In this document: positions 44,892 through 54,165 of the stretch, one piece after another | Layout of the letters: the number at the start of each line of letters is the position of its first letter | How positions within the stretch are numbered: position 1 is the first letter of the stretch | NCBI RefSeq assembly: GCF_012641475.1 | Contig: NZ_JABAIL010000007.1 | Coordinates: 186,001-250,000, forward strand | DNA from: Flammeovirga agarivorans | GTDB taxonomy: Bacteria > Bacteroidota > Bacteroidia > Cytophagales > Flammeovirgaceae | Reading direction: 5' to 3' | Length of the DNA: 64,000 nt | Notes under the pieces: model-generated | The model's input: the letters and a program-made list of their open reading frames with translations, nothing else | What the model was told of the DNA's origin: nothing | The model's database searches: none | Translations under genes and position numbers: made by a program

Positions 44892-44895
44892 CAGT

Positions 44896-45351
44896 ATGAT
44901 CATAAGACTCATCATTTTTTTAGTCATCAATTTTGGAGGCCTTGCAATTGGAGGCTTCTTTACAGGAGCGGGGGTACCCTCCGAGTGGTATACAGAACTG
45001 GCAAAAGCACCTTGGACTCCTCCAGGGTGGGTATTTGGAGCCGCATGGACAACAATCATGATTATGTTCTCCATTTACCTAATGAAATTATATGATTTGA
45101 TAGATCGAAATTCCTTTCTAAGGTTGTTTTCATTACAAGTCGTATTGAATGTAGGATGGAATCCAGTATTTTTTTATTATCATAAAACTATATTCGGTTT
45201 ATTGATTATCTCCTTGTTAGGCTTATTGATCTATTATTATTTAATAAAATACATAAAAGTATTAAAATGGTGGTCGATTGGTATCCTTCCTTATGTGGTA
45301 TGGATAACTATAGCGGTCTCTTTAAATGCCTATGTTGTTATTTATAACTAA
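44896..45351 (+). CDS. tspO: TspO/MBR family membrane protein
   Basis: A 151-residue protein with five membrane helices and TspO landmarks: WYTELAKAPWTPPGWVFGAAW (helix 1-2 loop, residues 34-54), QVVLNVGWNPVFFY in helix 3 and LPYVVWITIAVSLN in helix 5. Family knowledge: tryptophan-rich sensory proteins that bind porphyrins or cholesterol-like ligands in membranes. Its stop overlaps the next start by one base. The physiological ligand here is unknown. Confidence 0.93.
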   Translation: MIIRLIIFLVINFGGLAIGGFFTGAGVPSEWYTELAKAPWTPPGWVFGAAWTTIMIMFSIYLMKLYDLIDRNSFLRLFSLQVVLNVGWNPVFFYYHKTIFGLLIISLLGLLIYYYLIKYIKVLKWWSIGILPYVVWITIAVSLNAYVVIYN

Positions 45352-45824
45352 TGAACGAAGTAAAGAAAAAACTAATTATTCAAAGATTTGAAGGTAAAGG
45401 AGGGTGGCATTTTGTAGATGTTCCCGAGATAGAAGCTAAAAAGAACACCCACTTTGGTTGGACTACAGTTAGTGGATCTGTAGATGATATTGCTTTAGAT
45501 AAGGTGAAACTGATGCCTAAGGGTGATGGCTTTCTATTTTTACCATTAAATGCTCAATTAAGGAAAAAGTTAAAGAAAGGAGAAGGAGATGAAGTCCTCA
45601 TACACCTTTATCGTGATGATGCACATATTCAAAATACTTCTGAACTTGAATCAATACTATCAGAAATTTCTAAAGAGGCTCAACAATGTTTTGTTAAACT
45701 ACCTAAAAGCCGGCAAAAGGACTATGTTCAATGGATTTTTGATAACCGTGATGAAAATGTACAAGTTACACGTATTAATGAGTTGATTGATCAATTACTA
45801 ACTAATAATCAAAGCGTTAAATAA
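45351..45824 (+). CDS. DUF1905/YdeI-OmpD-associated family protein
   Basis: A 157-residue cytoplasmic protein with the two-part layout of the DUF1905 plus YdeI/OmpDA families. The N-terminal domain has GKGGWHFVDVPEI and LPLNAQLRKKLKKGEGDEVLIHLYRDD; the C-terminal part has CFVKLPKSRQKDYVQWIFD, the YdeI-like helix. Function is not established. It is translationally coupled to tspO (TAATG overlap). Confidence 0.85.
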   Translation: MNEVKKKLIIQRFEGKGGWHFVDVPEIEAKKNTHFGWTTVSGSVDDIALDKVKLMPKGDGFLFLPLNAQLRKKLKKGEGDEVLIHLYRDDAHIQNTSELESILSEISKEAQQCFVKLPKSRQKDYVQWIFDNRDENVQVTRINELIDQLLTNNQSVK

Positions 45825-45892
45825 AATTCAAGATTTTTCATGGAATCTATTTTTTTCTTATATTGGTATTGAACAACCATCAACTAATATCC

Positions 45893-46387
45893 ATGATACG
45901 ATCCAGTATATCACTGTCAAAAACCAATGAAGAAGATCAGACCATATATGAAGATGATTATTTCGTCTCTAGTTTGATCGAAAAAAAATGGCTTCACAAA
46001 CTAATAGGGACATGGGGTAAAAAAAAGTACATTTTTAAATTTACAGTCCGCTTACATACTACTATTAATATTCTTACCGATGAATATAAAAAAGTGGGTA
46101 GTATTCGAGTTAACCTTTTAGGAAATAAAGCGGTTATAAAAATCCATGATAAAACATATTATTGGTACTCTAAAAACTTAATCAATAAGCAGTGGCTTAT
46201 CAAAAACCAAGAAGAAGAGAATATTATTAATTCTGATGGTCAGTTTTTCACTAACAACCTTCCAATTAATCATAGAGGAATACTGAATTTATCTGGTCAT
46301 GCAATACAACACTTTGATAATCACTATATTTACGGTTTTGTAGCTTCAGCTTTTATTTTATTAGGGACTTTACAACAACTGTTCTAA
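45893..46387 (+). CDS. Hypothetical protein, 164 aa
   Basis: ATG 45893 is preferred to an in-frame TTG 30 bases before it. The protein has no signal, with a central beta-rich stretch (KKYIFKFTVRLHTTINILTDEYKKVGSIRVNLLG) and one hydrophobic C-terminal helix (YIYGFVASAFILLGTLQQLF) that may anchor it. I do not recognise the family. The next gene is 212 bases away, with a strong inverted repeat between. Confidence 0.6.
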   Translation: MIRSSISLSKTNEEDQTIYEDDYFVSSLIEKKWLHKLIGTWGKKKYIFKFTVRLHTTINILTDEYKKVGSIRVNLLGNKAVIKIHDKTYYWYSKNLINKQWLIKNQEEENIINSDGQFFTNNLPINHRGILNLSGHAIQHFDNHYIYGFVASAFILLGTLQQLF

Positions 46388-46430
46388 GTTAATAAAATAT
46401 TGTTTATTATTAACCAATTATGTTGAAATT

Positions 46431-46482
46431 ATTTAAATAGTGCAATTTGAACGTAAGTAGTATCTTATTGCACTATTTAAAT
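46431..46482. repeat. Perfect 16-bp inverted repeat with 20-base spacer
   Basis: ATTTAAATAGTGCAAT (46431-46446) is the exact reverse complement of ATTGCACTATTTAAAT (46467-46482), extending one more base pair outwards. No T run follows, so it is not a typical terminator. It could be a large operator, an RNA hairpin or a small repeat element. Confidence 0.75.
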
Positions 46483-46599
46483 ATAATGAGCTAAAAATAC
46501 AGATTTCATTGAGTATTATCTTTACCTTTATTTTGTAAATACATACAATGACTAATCGCTATGTAATCGAAAGATAAATGTGAATTTATTTATCCTACA

Positions 46600-47409
46600 A
46601 TGAAACACTATTACTTATTATTACTGTTTATCACTAACATCAATCTATGCCTTGGAAATACTACTAATTTAGACTATCGAAATTGGTTAGGAACCGAAGG
46701 TAACATTATTCTTAGAGGTAAACTATTGGCTTCAGACGAATCGAAAGTATTTGTCGAAAAATTAACTGGAGAAATCACGACGATAACCCTTACAGATCTG
46801 TCTATCAACGACCTTGAATACATCATGGTTGAGGATAACAAAATAAAAGAGATGAATAATAGGGTATATCAAATGTTTATTCATTCCAAATGGTTAATTG
46901 TATTTTCTTTCCTATTATTATTCATTTCACTTTTGTTAATGTACCATGCACATGGTAAGTATAGGGTACTTCATAGGTCCTTTCTAAGTCTATCCGGCAT
47001 GTTGTTTTTCATCGCGAGTACCAGCTCCTCAGTGGATAATTTTGATACCTATTTCAACTATTACACCAGCATATCCAATCAATCGGATTTAAATAAAGAG
47101 CTTATTTCTTTATTTCCATCACAGAAAAGATTACATGCTGAACAGTTTGAAAGGGAAGAGTTGAAAGAACGAATACAACTAGTCAGTTTCCGAAAACCTA
47201 GAAGAATAAGGAACGTAGGTCTCAATTTATATGGATTACCCGTTATTCTTTACACAGATAATGCTTCCCAGCTGATTCACCATCATGGACTACTTGGTTT
47301 AGACTTCCACATACACATCGACGAAATAAACGAAGACAGATTATACGTTGATAACACTTTAAAAACGACTTTTGTCTTAGAAAACATCCACTTGTTTCCT
47401 GTACAATAA
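46600..47409 (+). CDS. Membrane protein with SHD1-like N-terminal domain
   Basis: A 269-residue protein. Signal peptide (cut near LCLG, residue 19), then a beta-type SHD1-like segment (RNWLGTEGNIILRGKLLASDESKVFVEKLTGEITTITLTDLSINDLEYI), which resembles SLA1 homology domain 1 of secreted proteins. Two membrane helices follow (about residues 97-118 and 128-146), then a soluble C-terminal region with a LIHHHG cluster. Function unknown. Confidence 0.65.
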   Translation: MKHYYLLLLFITNINLCLGNTTNLDYRNWLGTEGNIILRGKLLASDESKVFVEKLTGEITTITLTDLSINDLEYIMVEDNKIKEMNNRVYQMFIHSKWLIVFSFLLLFISLLLMYHAHGKYRVLHRSFLSLSGMLFFIASTSSSVDNFDTYFNYYTSISNQSDLNKELISLFPSQKRLHAEQFEREELKERIQLVSFRKPRRIRNVGLNLYGLPVILYTDNASQLIHHHGLLGLDFHIHIDEINEDRLYVDNTLKTTFVLENIHLFPVQ

Positions 47410-47501
47410 AATTCTAATCGATATTTCAATAAATTTAATTCATTATTGAACAAATCTTAGAGGGATTAGTTATTTTAATTGATCAATAAACTATCTCTCT
47501 T

Positions 47502-48602
47502 ATGATCGGATACCGTTTCACAGAATATATACCCCCAGAAATTGAGGGGGCAGATACCTTTTCAGAATTATTAAAAATATTTCTTGAGTTGATCAACATC
47601 ACAGGAGGTGATGTAAGTGAGACCATGAATTGGATGAATAATCTTGATCGTCAATACAATATCACCAATAACGAATATGGAATGGGTGATTTTTACAACG
47701 ATTTGAAGAATAAAGGTTACATCGAAGAAAATAATCAAGAAGGTTCTTTTACTATAACACCCAAAAGTGAACAAAGCATTAGACAAAGAGCTTTGGAAGA
47801 AATTTTTGGGAAGTTAAAGAAAGGACAAAAAGGAAATCATAAAACTAATTTTACCGGAACCCAAGGTGAGGAGATGACTTCTGACCGTAGGCCTTATCAA
47901 TTTGGTGATGCGTTAGGTCAAATTTCAATGACCGATTCTATACGCAACGCCCAAATCAATCATGGTATAGATAATTTTTCTATTTACGAAGATGATTTAG
48001 AAGTAATAGAGAAAGAGCATCGTACACAAACGTCAACCGTGTTGATGATCGATATCTCACACTCTATGATTTTGTATGGTGAAGACCGTATCACTCCAGC
48101 AAAAAAAGTGGCTATGGCGCTCGCCGAGATGATCAAGCGAAAATACCGAAAAGATACTTTAGATATTATTGTTTTCGGAAATGATGCTTGGCAAATTAAA
48201 ATCAAAGACTTACCCTATCTACAAGTAGGCCCTTACCACACAAATACTGTAGCTGGGTTGGAATTGGCAATGGATCTTCTGAGAAGAAGAAAGACCACCA
48301 ACAAGCAAATATTTATGATCACTGATGGTAAACCTTCTTGTCTTAAGGAGGCAGGCGGATATTACAAAAACAGTTTTGGGTTAGACCGTAAGATCGTGAA
48401 CAAATGTCTGACATTGGCCAGTCAATGTAGAAGACTTAGAATCCCTATAACGACATTTATGATTGCTTCAGATCCATATCTCAAGGAGTTCATTAAAGAA
48501 TTTACTGAGGCGAATAATGGTAATGCCTACTATAGTGGCCTACAGGGATTAGGTGATATGATCTTTGAAGATTATGCAAGAAATAAGAAAAAGCGAATGT
48601 AA
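47502..48602 (+). CDS. VWA-domain protein, partner of AAA ATPase
   Basis: A 366-residue cytoplasmic protein. A helical N-terminal half is followed by a von Willebrand A domain with an intact MIDAS: DISHS (about residues 183-187) and MITDGKPS. Family knowledge: VWA proteins of this kind work with MoxR/BchI-type AAA ATPases as metal-insertion or complex-remodelling chaperones. The next gene, 12 bases downstream, encodes such an ATPase, so they form one unit. The client is unknown. Confidence 0.92.
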   Translation: MIGYRFTEYIPPEIEGADTFSELLKIFLELINITGGDVSETMNWMNNLDRQYNITNNEYGMGDFYNDLKNKGYIEENNQEGSFTITPKSEQSIRQRALEEIFGKLKKGQKGNHKTNFTGTQGEEMTSDRRPYQFGDALGQISMTDSIRNAQINHGIDNFSIYEDDLEVIEKEHRTQTSTVLMIDISHSMILYGEDRITPAKKVAMALAEMIKRKYRKDTLDIIVFGNDAWQIKIKDLPYLQVGPYHTNTVAGLELAMDLLRRRKTTNKQIFMITDGKPSCLKEAGGYYKNSFGLDRKIVNKCLTLASQCRRLRIPITTFMIASDPYLKEFIKEFTEANNGNAYYSGLQGLGDMIFEDYARNKKKRM

Positions 48603-48614
48603 TAATAATTAAGA

Positions 48615-50132
48615 ATGAATACATACACTCAACTTTCTACACAAGAAAAACAAGCAATCACCACTCTAGGTGCACTTAAAGCAAGTGGTTATACTTCAAA
48701 GTCAGTAAAAGACGAATTAAGAGATAACCTTATATTAAAACTAAAAAATAAAGAAAATCCATTCCCTGAGATTTGGGGTTATGAGGATACTGTAATACCT
48801 GAATTGGAGAGAGCAGTATTATCAAAACACAACATCAATTTACTTGGGTTGAGAGGACAAGCAAAAACCAGGATTGCCAGATTAATGGTACATCTTTTAG
48901 ATGATGTTATTCCGGTGATAGAAGGGAGTGAACTAAACGACGATCCTTTTCAGCCTTTATCTTATTCTGGAAAGAAAATATTAGAAGAAAAAGGAGATGA
49001 TACCCCTATTAGTTGGTGGAAAAGAGAAGATAGATATTCAGAAAAATTGGCAACTCCGGATGTTACAGTTGCGGATTTAATAGGTGATATAGATCCAATC
49101 AAAGCGGCAACAGATAAATTAAGTTATTCTGATGAGAGAGTGATTCATTACGGACTAGTACCGAGGTCTCATAGAGGACTATTTGTGATTAATGAGCTTC
49201 CAGATTTGCAGCCTAGGATTCAAGTAGCTCTTTTCAACATTTTGCAAGAAGGTGATATACAAATTAGAGGTTTTCAAATTAGATTGCCTTTAGATATCCA
49301 ATTTGTATTTACAGCTAACCCTGAAGATTATACCAATAGAGGTAGTATTGTAACTCCACTTAAGGATAGAATTGAATCACAAATTATTACTCATTATCCA
49401 AAAGAGTTGGAGATCGGTAAAAAGATTACCAAACAGGAGGCTAAAGTACAAGAAGCACAACTTAATCAAGTATCTATAAATGACTTATCAAGGAGTCTAA
49501 TTGAACAGATTGCTTTTGAAGCTAGAGAAAGTGAATTTGTTGATGAAAAAAGTGGAGTTTCTGCGAGGCTAACAATCTCAGCAATGGAAAATCTATATTC
49601 TTCAGCAGAACGAAGAATGTTGATTAATGGTGAAGATAATACCTATGTGCGTGTTTCTGATATGATAGGAACAATACCAGCCATTACGGGTAAGATAGAG
49701 CTAGTCTATGAAGGTGAGCAAGAAGGAGCAGGAGAAGTAGCCCAAAGCTTATTAAGCAAAGCAATTCGAAAGCAATTTTTAGAAAATTACCCATCACCTG
49801 AAAAGGTAAGAAAATCTGAAGATAATCCGTACCAATATGTTATAAACTGGTTTGGAGATGCGAATAAAGTAGATCTTTTGAATGATACTTCTTATGAAGA
49901 ATATAAAAGTAAACTTGATAACGTTCCAACTTTGCGCGCTACAGTAGAAAATACTCACAAAGGTTTATCTGAAGAAGAAATATATTACCAAATGGAATTT
50001 GTTTTACATGGATTGGCAGAATTTAGTCAACTTAGTAAACATGCCTTAGCTTCTAAAACGACATTTTCAGATTTACTTTCTGGAATGATGGACTTTTCAA
50101 GTTCTCATTTCGATGAGGAAGATGACGAGTAA
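48615..50132 (+). CDS. BchI/ChlI-MoxR-like AAA ATPase
   Basis: A 505-residue AAA protein of the magnesium-chelatase-I/MoxR group. It has a Walker A variant GLRGQAKT with Ala in place of the second Gly, as is usual for this subgroup as far as I recall, and LFVINELPDLQPRIQVALFNILQEGDIQIRGFQIRLPLDIQFVFTANPEDYTNRGSIVTPLKDRIESQI covering Walker B, the presensor and the sensor 1/2 region. The last 150 residues form a helical lid. It is coupled to the VWA gene. It likely drives remodelling of a protein or metal-cofactor complex; no target gene lies close. Confidence 0.92.
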   Translation: MNTYTQLSTQEKQAITTLGALKASGYTSKSVKDELRDNLILKLKNKENPFPEIWGYEDTVIPELERAVLSKHNINLLGLRGQAKTRIARLMVHLLDDVIPVIEGSELNDDPFQPLSYSGKKILEEKGDDTPISWWKREDRYSEKLATPDVTVADLIGDIDPIKAATDKLSYSDERVIHYGLVPRSHRGLFVINELPDLQPRIQVALFNILQEGDIQIRGFQIRLPLDIQFVFTANPEDYTNRGSIVTPLKDRIESQIITHYPKELEIGKKITKQEAKVQEAQLNQVSINDLSRSLIEQIAFEARESEFVDEKSGVSARLTISAMENLYSSAERRMLINGEDNTYVRVSDMIGTIPAITGKIELVYEGEQEGAGEVAQSLLSKAIRKQFLENYPSPEKVRKSEDNPYQYVINWFGDANKVDLLNDTSYEEYKSKLDNVPTLRATVENTHKGLSEEEIYYQMEFVLHGLAEFSQLSKHALASKTTFSDLLSGMMDFSSSHFDEEDDE

Positions 50133-50158
50133 TTAATTATTAGAAGAAAATTATACGT

Positions 50159-50196
50159 AAAAGAAACACCTGTTCCGGCAAGTGTTTCTTTTTTTA
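50159..50196 (+). terminator. Intrinsic terminator of the VWA/AAA unit
   Basis: AAAAGAAACAC (50159-50169) pairs with GTGTTTCTTTT (50182-50192), with further TG/CA pairing inside. A T run follows. Confidence 0.85.
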
Positions 50197-50352
50197 TTAC
50201 CATTTCATGTAAATTTCACTTTTATTGCAGAAAATTATCATTCTTTAAATTTTTTTCTGTCACAAACTAACAACTTTAGTTGTTGGAGGTATTGATGAAG
50301 ACTGAAAGTCAATCATTCGATCAAGTGAAAAGAGAAAAGATATAAATTTAAC

Positions 50353-52155
50353 ATGTCTACAAAGCCACATTTAGTTCATAGAATCAGAGAACAAGTTTCC
50401 AAATATAACAGCCGTGATGCTGTTCGTTACAGAGTAGCAGACGCATTATGGGAAAGTATCTCATGGACAGACTTCGGTAAGGAAATCGACTATATTTCTA
50501 GAGCGTTATTAAAAAACGGTATAGGAGTTCAAGATAAAGTGGGTATTTATGCTCAAAACATGCCTAATTGGACAGTTGCAGATTTTGCTTCACAACAAAT
50601 TAGAGCAGTGAGTGTATCTATTTATGCTACGAATACTGCACTTCAGGCAGAATATATTATCAATGATGCTGAGATTAAAGTATTGTTTGTTGGTGATCAA
50701 GAACAATATGACAATGCTATCGAAGTTTTTGATAACTGCCCTTCGTTGAAGTATGTTGTTGCGATGAAAGAAACAACACATTTACGCCATCACAAAGGTG
50801 GAATTTTGTGGAGTGATTTTATCGAGACGGGTACTCAAGATGAGCAAGCGGAATTAGAAAAAAGAGTTGCTGAAGCTTCATTCGATGATTTAGCTACTTT
50901 AATCTATACATCGGGTACTACTGGAGAACCAAAGGGAGTAATGTTAGATTACAACAATATGGTTTCTCAATTTAATGCACATACTGATTTAGTGTCTTTC
51001 ACAGACAAGGATGTGAACCTTAGTTTCCTTCCTTTATCTCATGTTTTTGAAAGAGCATGGTCTACATATGTTTTCTGGCAAGGTGGTGTAAACTGTTACC
51101 TTGAAGATACTAAGTTAATCAAAGAAGCTTTGGTAGAAGTAAGGCCACAAGTAATGTGTGCTGTACCAAGATTCTATGAAAAGATTTATTCTGCTATTCA
51201 TGAAAAAGTAGCAAAGGCTTCGCCAAGTAAACAAAAACTTTTCCATTGGGCTGTTGGTATGGGTCGTAAGGCTTTTGATGCTAAACAAGCAGGTGAATCT
51301 TTAGGTGCTTTTGATAAGATGAAGTTTAATCTTGCCACTAAATTAGTGTTGAGTAAGTTCCAAAAACTAATGGGCGGTAATATCAAGTTTATGCCTGCAG
51401 GTGGTGCAAAGCTTGATCCAGAGATTGGTCAATTCTTCCATTCGATTGGTATTCCTGTAATTTTAGGTTATGGTTTAACGGAAACTACTGCAACAGTATC
51501 TGCTTGGCATATTTACAGTAAGTTTGAAGTAGGAACAATTGGATCTGCAATGCCTGGCTGTGAGATTAAATTAGGTGAAAACGACGAAATCTTAGTTAAA
51601 TCAGATGTTGTGATGAAAGGATATTACAATAAACCTGAGGAAACGGCAAAGGTATTTACAGAAGATGGTTTCTTTAAAACTGGAGATAAAGGAGCATTTG
51701 ATGAGTATGGTAATCTATTAATTACTGACCGTATTAAGGAGTTGATGAAAACTTCAAACGGTAAGTATATTGCTCCTCAACTTGTTGAAGGAAAGATTGG
51801 TAAAGATCATTTTGTAGAGCAAATTGCAGTGATTGCAGATGCGAGAAACTTTGTTTCAGCGTTAATTGTACCTTCTTTTGAAATATTAGAAGAGTATGCG
51901 AATGAGCATAACATTAGCTTTAATAATAAGCTAGAGTTAATCTCAAATAATGAAATCATTCGTATGTATACTGCTAGAATCGAAAAATTACAACACGATT
52001 TAGCTAATTTTGAAAAGGTGAAAAAATTCACCCTACTTCCAAGTGAATTCTCACAAGAGAAAGGGGAGATGACACCGACTTTAAAATTAAAGCGTAAGAC
52101 AATCGATGCAAATTATAAGAATGAAATTGAAGAAATGTATTCAACAAAACATTAA
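50353..52155 (+). CDS. Long-chain fatty-acyl-CoA synthetase (AMP-forming)
   Basis: A 600-residue ANL superfamily enzyme. Motifs: P-loop YTSGTTGEPKGV (about residues 187-198), VLGYGLTETTA, adenylate-binding FFKTGDKG (motif with Asp) and a hinge ITDRIKELMKTSNGKYIAP. The size, with the C-terminal DHFVEQIAVIADARNFVSALIVP, matches FadD15-like long-chain acyl-CoA synthetases of Bacteroidota. It activates fatty acids with ATP and CoA. It stands alone, with a terminator on each side, preceded by a 200-base spacer. Confidence 0.94.
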   Translation: MSTKPHLVHRIREQVSKYNSRDAVRYRVADALWESISWTDFGKEIDYISRALLKNGIGVQDKVGIYAQNMPNWTVADFASQQIRAVSVSIYATNTALQAEYIINDAEIKVLFVGDQEQYDNAIEVFDNCPSLKYVVAMKETTHLRHHKGGILWSDFIETGTQDEQAELEKRVAEASFDDLATLIYTSGTTGEPKGVMLDYNNMVSQFNAHTDLVSFTDKDVNLSFLPLSHVFERAWSTYVFWQGGVNCYLEDTKLIKEALVEVRPQVMCAVPRFYEKIYSAIHEKVAKASPSKQKLFHWAVGMGRKAFDAKQAGESLGAFDKMKFNLATKLVLSKFQKLMGGNIKFMPAGGAKLDPEIGQFFHSIGIPVILGYGLTETTATVSAWHIYSKFEVGTIGSAMPGCEIKLGENDEILVKSDVVMKGYYNKPEETAKVFTEDGFFKTGDKGAFDEYGNLLITDRIKELMKTSNGKYIAPQLVEGKIGKDHFVEQIAVIADARNFVSALIVPSFEILEEYANEHNISFNNKLELISNNEIIRMYTARIEKLQHDLANFEKVKKFTLLPSEFSQEKGEMTPTLKLKRKTIDANYKNEIEEMYSTKH

Positions 52156-52175
52156 TCTCAATTTCATCTATCAAT

Positions 52176-52221
52176 AAAAAAATCCCTCATGATTCTATAA
52201 GTTTTCATGAGGGATTTTTTT
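52176..52221. terminator. Bidirectional terminator
   Basis: AAAAAAATCCCTCATGA (52176-52192) pairs perfectly with TCATGAGGGATTTTTTT (52205-52221), with T runs on both strands, between convergent genes. Confidence 0.92.
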
Positions 52222-52825
52222 AGTGTTTATTTTTTTGATCAAGCTTAATTCCTGCTTTAATCTCTGTATCTAGGAAATTCTCTTTTGGAGGAATAGGACA
52301 AGCATATCCATCAGAATAAGCACAATATGGATTATAAGCCTTATTAAAGTCTACAATGATCGTTTTGCCTTCAGGAATTCTACATTCTAGATATCTTCCT
52401 GCTCCATAAGTGGTAAAACCATTTGTTTTATCCATGAAGGGTAAGAAAAGGTAATCTTTATATTCTTCCATTGCTCTCAAACGATGACTTTGGAATACAG
52501 TCAGTTTATATTTCTTTCCTTGCAAGGTAAAAGTCAGTTCTCCATACTTTTCGTAGGTAGGTTTACTTTTAGAAGATGTTTTCATCTTAAAGGGTTTACC
52601 TTTTACCCTTTTAAATTTAGCTTCTACTTTGTAGGTAGAATCAATAGGAAAAAACTCATGCTCTTTAAAAGCCAATCGATCCTTCTCACTTAAAGGAGAC
52701 TCACCTTTTGTTCTATATTCTGTGTTTAATTCTTCTTGATATTCTTCAATCTCTTTGTAATAGTCTTGAGCAAAACAATGAGCATTAAAGAGTAAGAATA
52801 ATAGTAATGATACAACCTTTTTCAT
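52220..52825 (-). CDS. DUF1684 domain-containing secreted protein
   Basis: A 201-residue protein with signal peptide (cut near HCFAQ, residue 19). The DUF1684 domain covers about residues 40-190, marked by SEKDRLAFKEHEFFPIDSTYKVEAKF, YGELTFTLQGKKYKLTVFQ, LFLPFMDKTNGFTTYGAGRYLEC, VDFNKAYNPYCAYSDGYACPIPPKENFL. The function of DUF1684 is not known to me. Its start faces the next, divergent OMP gene over about 145 bases. Confidence 0.92.
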   Translation of the reverse strand: MKKVVSLLLFLLFNAHCFAQDYYKEIEEYQEELNTEYRTKGESPLSEKDRLAFKEHEFFPIDSTYKVEAKFKRVKGKPFKMKTSSKSKPTYEKYGELTFTLQGKKYKLTVFQSHRLRAMEEYKDYLFLPFMDKTNGFTTYGAGRYLECRIPEGKTIIVDFNKAYNPYCAYSDGYACPIPPKENFLDTEIKAGIKLDQKNKH

Positions 52826-52971
52826 TAGATATTCATTTAGTTTATTTTTTTAAAATAATATGATTTACACCACAAAAGCTATATTTTTATATAATAGAAT
52901 TAATAAAGAAACTTAGTCCGTTGACTATCATAACTTAAGAACTCATTATCTTATCTGCCTTTCAAAAAATT

Positions 52972-54123
52972 ATGCTTAAAAAATGTCTTTTAGTTATAGG
53001 AATAATGCTGTCTGTACAATTTACATATGGACAGGAAGAGACATATTCAGACTCATTACAGGAACACAATTTTGTAGATAAAGTAATTGATGTTATTACT
53101 TTCCATGGAGAAAATGTGAACATAGTTACATACCCAATGGCAGGGTTTAGTGAACAGGAAGGATTCTCTGCTGGTCTTATGCCTGTATTTACTTTTAAAG
53201 AAAAGAATCCTGAGAAGAGGCAAAATACAAGGTTTAACAGACCAACCACTTTTATTCCTTCTATATTAGTTTCGACCAAAGGATTATTTAATGTAGATGC
53301 TAGTCTAATCATGTTTGGCTTAGGTAAATGGAACATGTACTTCACTGGTGTCTATCAATATGTACCGAATGTATACTATGGTATAAATGAAGCAGTACCT
53401 TCCGATACAGTCAATTATTTTAATAGAAGGTTCTCCAGTTTTGGTGAAGTGCAATATGAGATATCTGACACCTTCTTTTTTGGAGCAAGATATGATATCC
53501 AATATAATGAAATAACGGATGTGGAAGACACTTATTTAAATGCCACTGTTGAAGGGTATAATGGTGGGTTCAGTATGGGAATTGGACCAGAAATAAGAGT
53601 AGATACCAGAGATAATATCGTTTATCCAACAAAAGGAGGATTACTTGCAATTGCTTTTACACCCTATCTTTCATTTACAGGGAATGATTATAACTTTTGG
53701 TATTTTTTTACGGAGTTTAGTCAATTCTTCAGTATAAAAAATAATAAGAATGTGATTGGTGTTTTTGCTGCCTTTCATATGTTAGATGGCGATATTCCAT
53801 TTTACTACCTTAATACCTTAGGAGGTTCTAAGCGAATGAGGAGTATTGCTCAGCCTAACCGATTTATTGATAAAAACTATTATATGGCTCAAGTAGAATA
53901 CCGTCGACATTTGTTTTGGCGGTTAGGAGTTGTTGGTTTTGCAGGAGTGGGTAATGTTTATGGTAGTAATGGCACCAATGCCTTTGAAAATGTAAAATAT
54001 ACAGTAGGTGCCGGTATCCGTTTCCAATTAGTTGAAGACATGAAACTGAACTTTAGAATAGATTACGGTTTTGGTAATTATGACCAACAAGGTCTATGGT
54101 TAACTACTAGAGAAGCATTTTAG
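52972..54123 (+). CDS. Omp85/D15-type outer-membrane barrel without POTRA
   Basis: A 383-residue outer-membrane protein with signal peptide (cut near YGQ, residue 20). The C-terminal two thirds show D15/BamA barrel marks: VDTRDNIVYPTKGGLL, LGGSKRMRSIAQPNRFIDKNYYMAQVEYRRHLFW and the last strand region NFRIDYGFG. The short N-terminal part lacks POTRA repeats, so it is a small surface-antigen-type barrel rather than a full BamA. Substrate or role is not known. A symmetrical terminator separates it from the convergent PepSY gene. Confidence 0.85.
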   Translation: MLKKCLLVIGIMLSVQFTYGQEETYSDSLQEHNFVDKVIDVITFHGENVNIVTYPMAGFSEQEGFSAGLMPVFTFKEKNPEKRQNTRFNRPTTFIPSILVSTKGLFNVDASLIMFGLGKWNMYFTGVYQYVPNVYYGINEAVPSDTVNYFNRRFSSFGEVQYEISDTFFFGARYDIQYNEITDVEDTYLNATVEGYNGGFSMGIGPEIRVDTRDNIVYPTKGGLLAIAFTPYLSFTGNDYNFWYFFTEFSQFFSIKNNKNVIGVFAAFHMLDGDIPFYYLNTLGGSKRMRSIAQPNRFIDKNYYMAQVEYRRHLFWRLGVVGFAGVGNVYGSNGTNAFENVKYTVGAGIRFQLVEDMKLNFRIDYGFGNYDQQGLWLTTREAF

Positions 54124-54159
54124 TAACTGTCTATATCATCACCATGATATAGACAGTTA
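54124..54159. terminator. Perfect 16-bp hairpin between convergent genes
   Basis: TAACTGTCTATATCAT (54124-54139) pairs with ATGATATAGACAGTTA (54144-54159) over a CACC loop. It lies right after the OMP stop, with TTTC beyond, and before the stop of the reverse-strand gene. Confidence 0.85.
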
Positions 54160-54165
54160 TTTCTA

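Noticed and set aside
46431-46482. The inverted repeat as an intrinsic terminator
   Set aside because: No T run follows either arm, and the loop is long at 20 bases.
52962-53345. A 127-codon reverse-strand frame inside the D15 barrel gene
   Set aside because: It is a shadow of the barrel gene and lacks its own start context.
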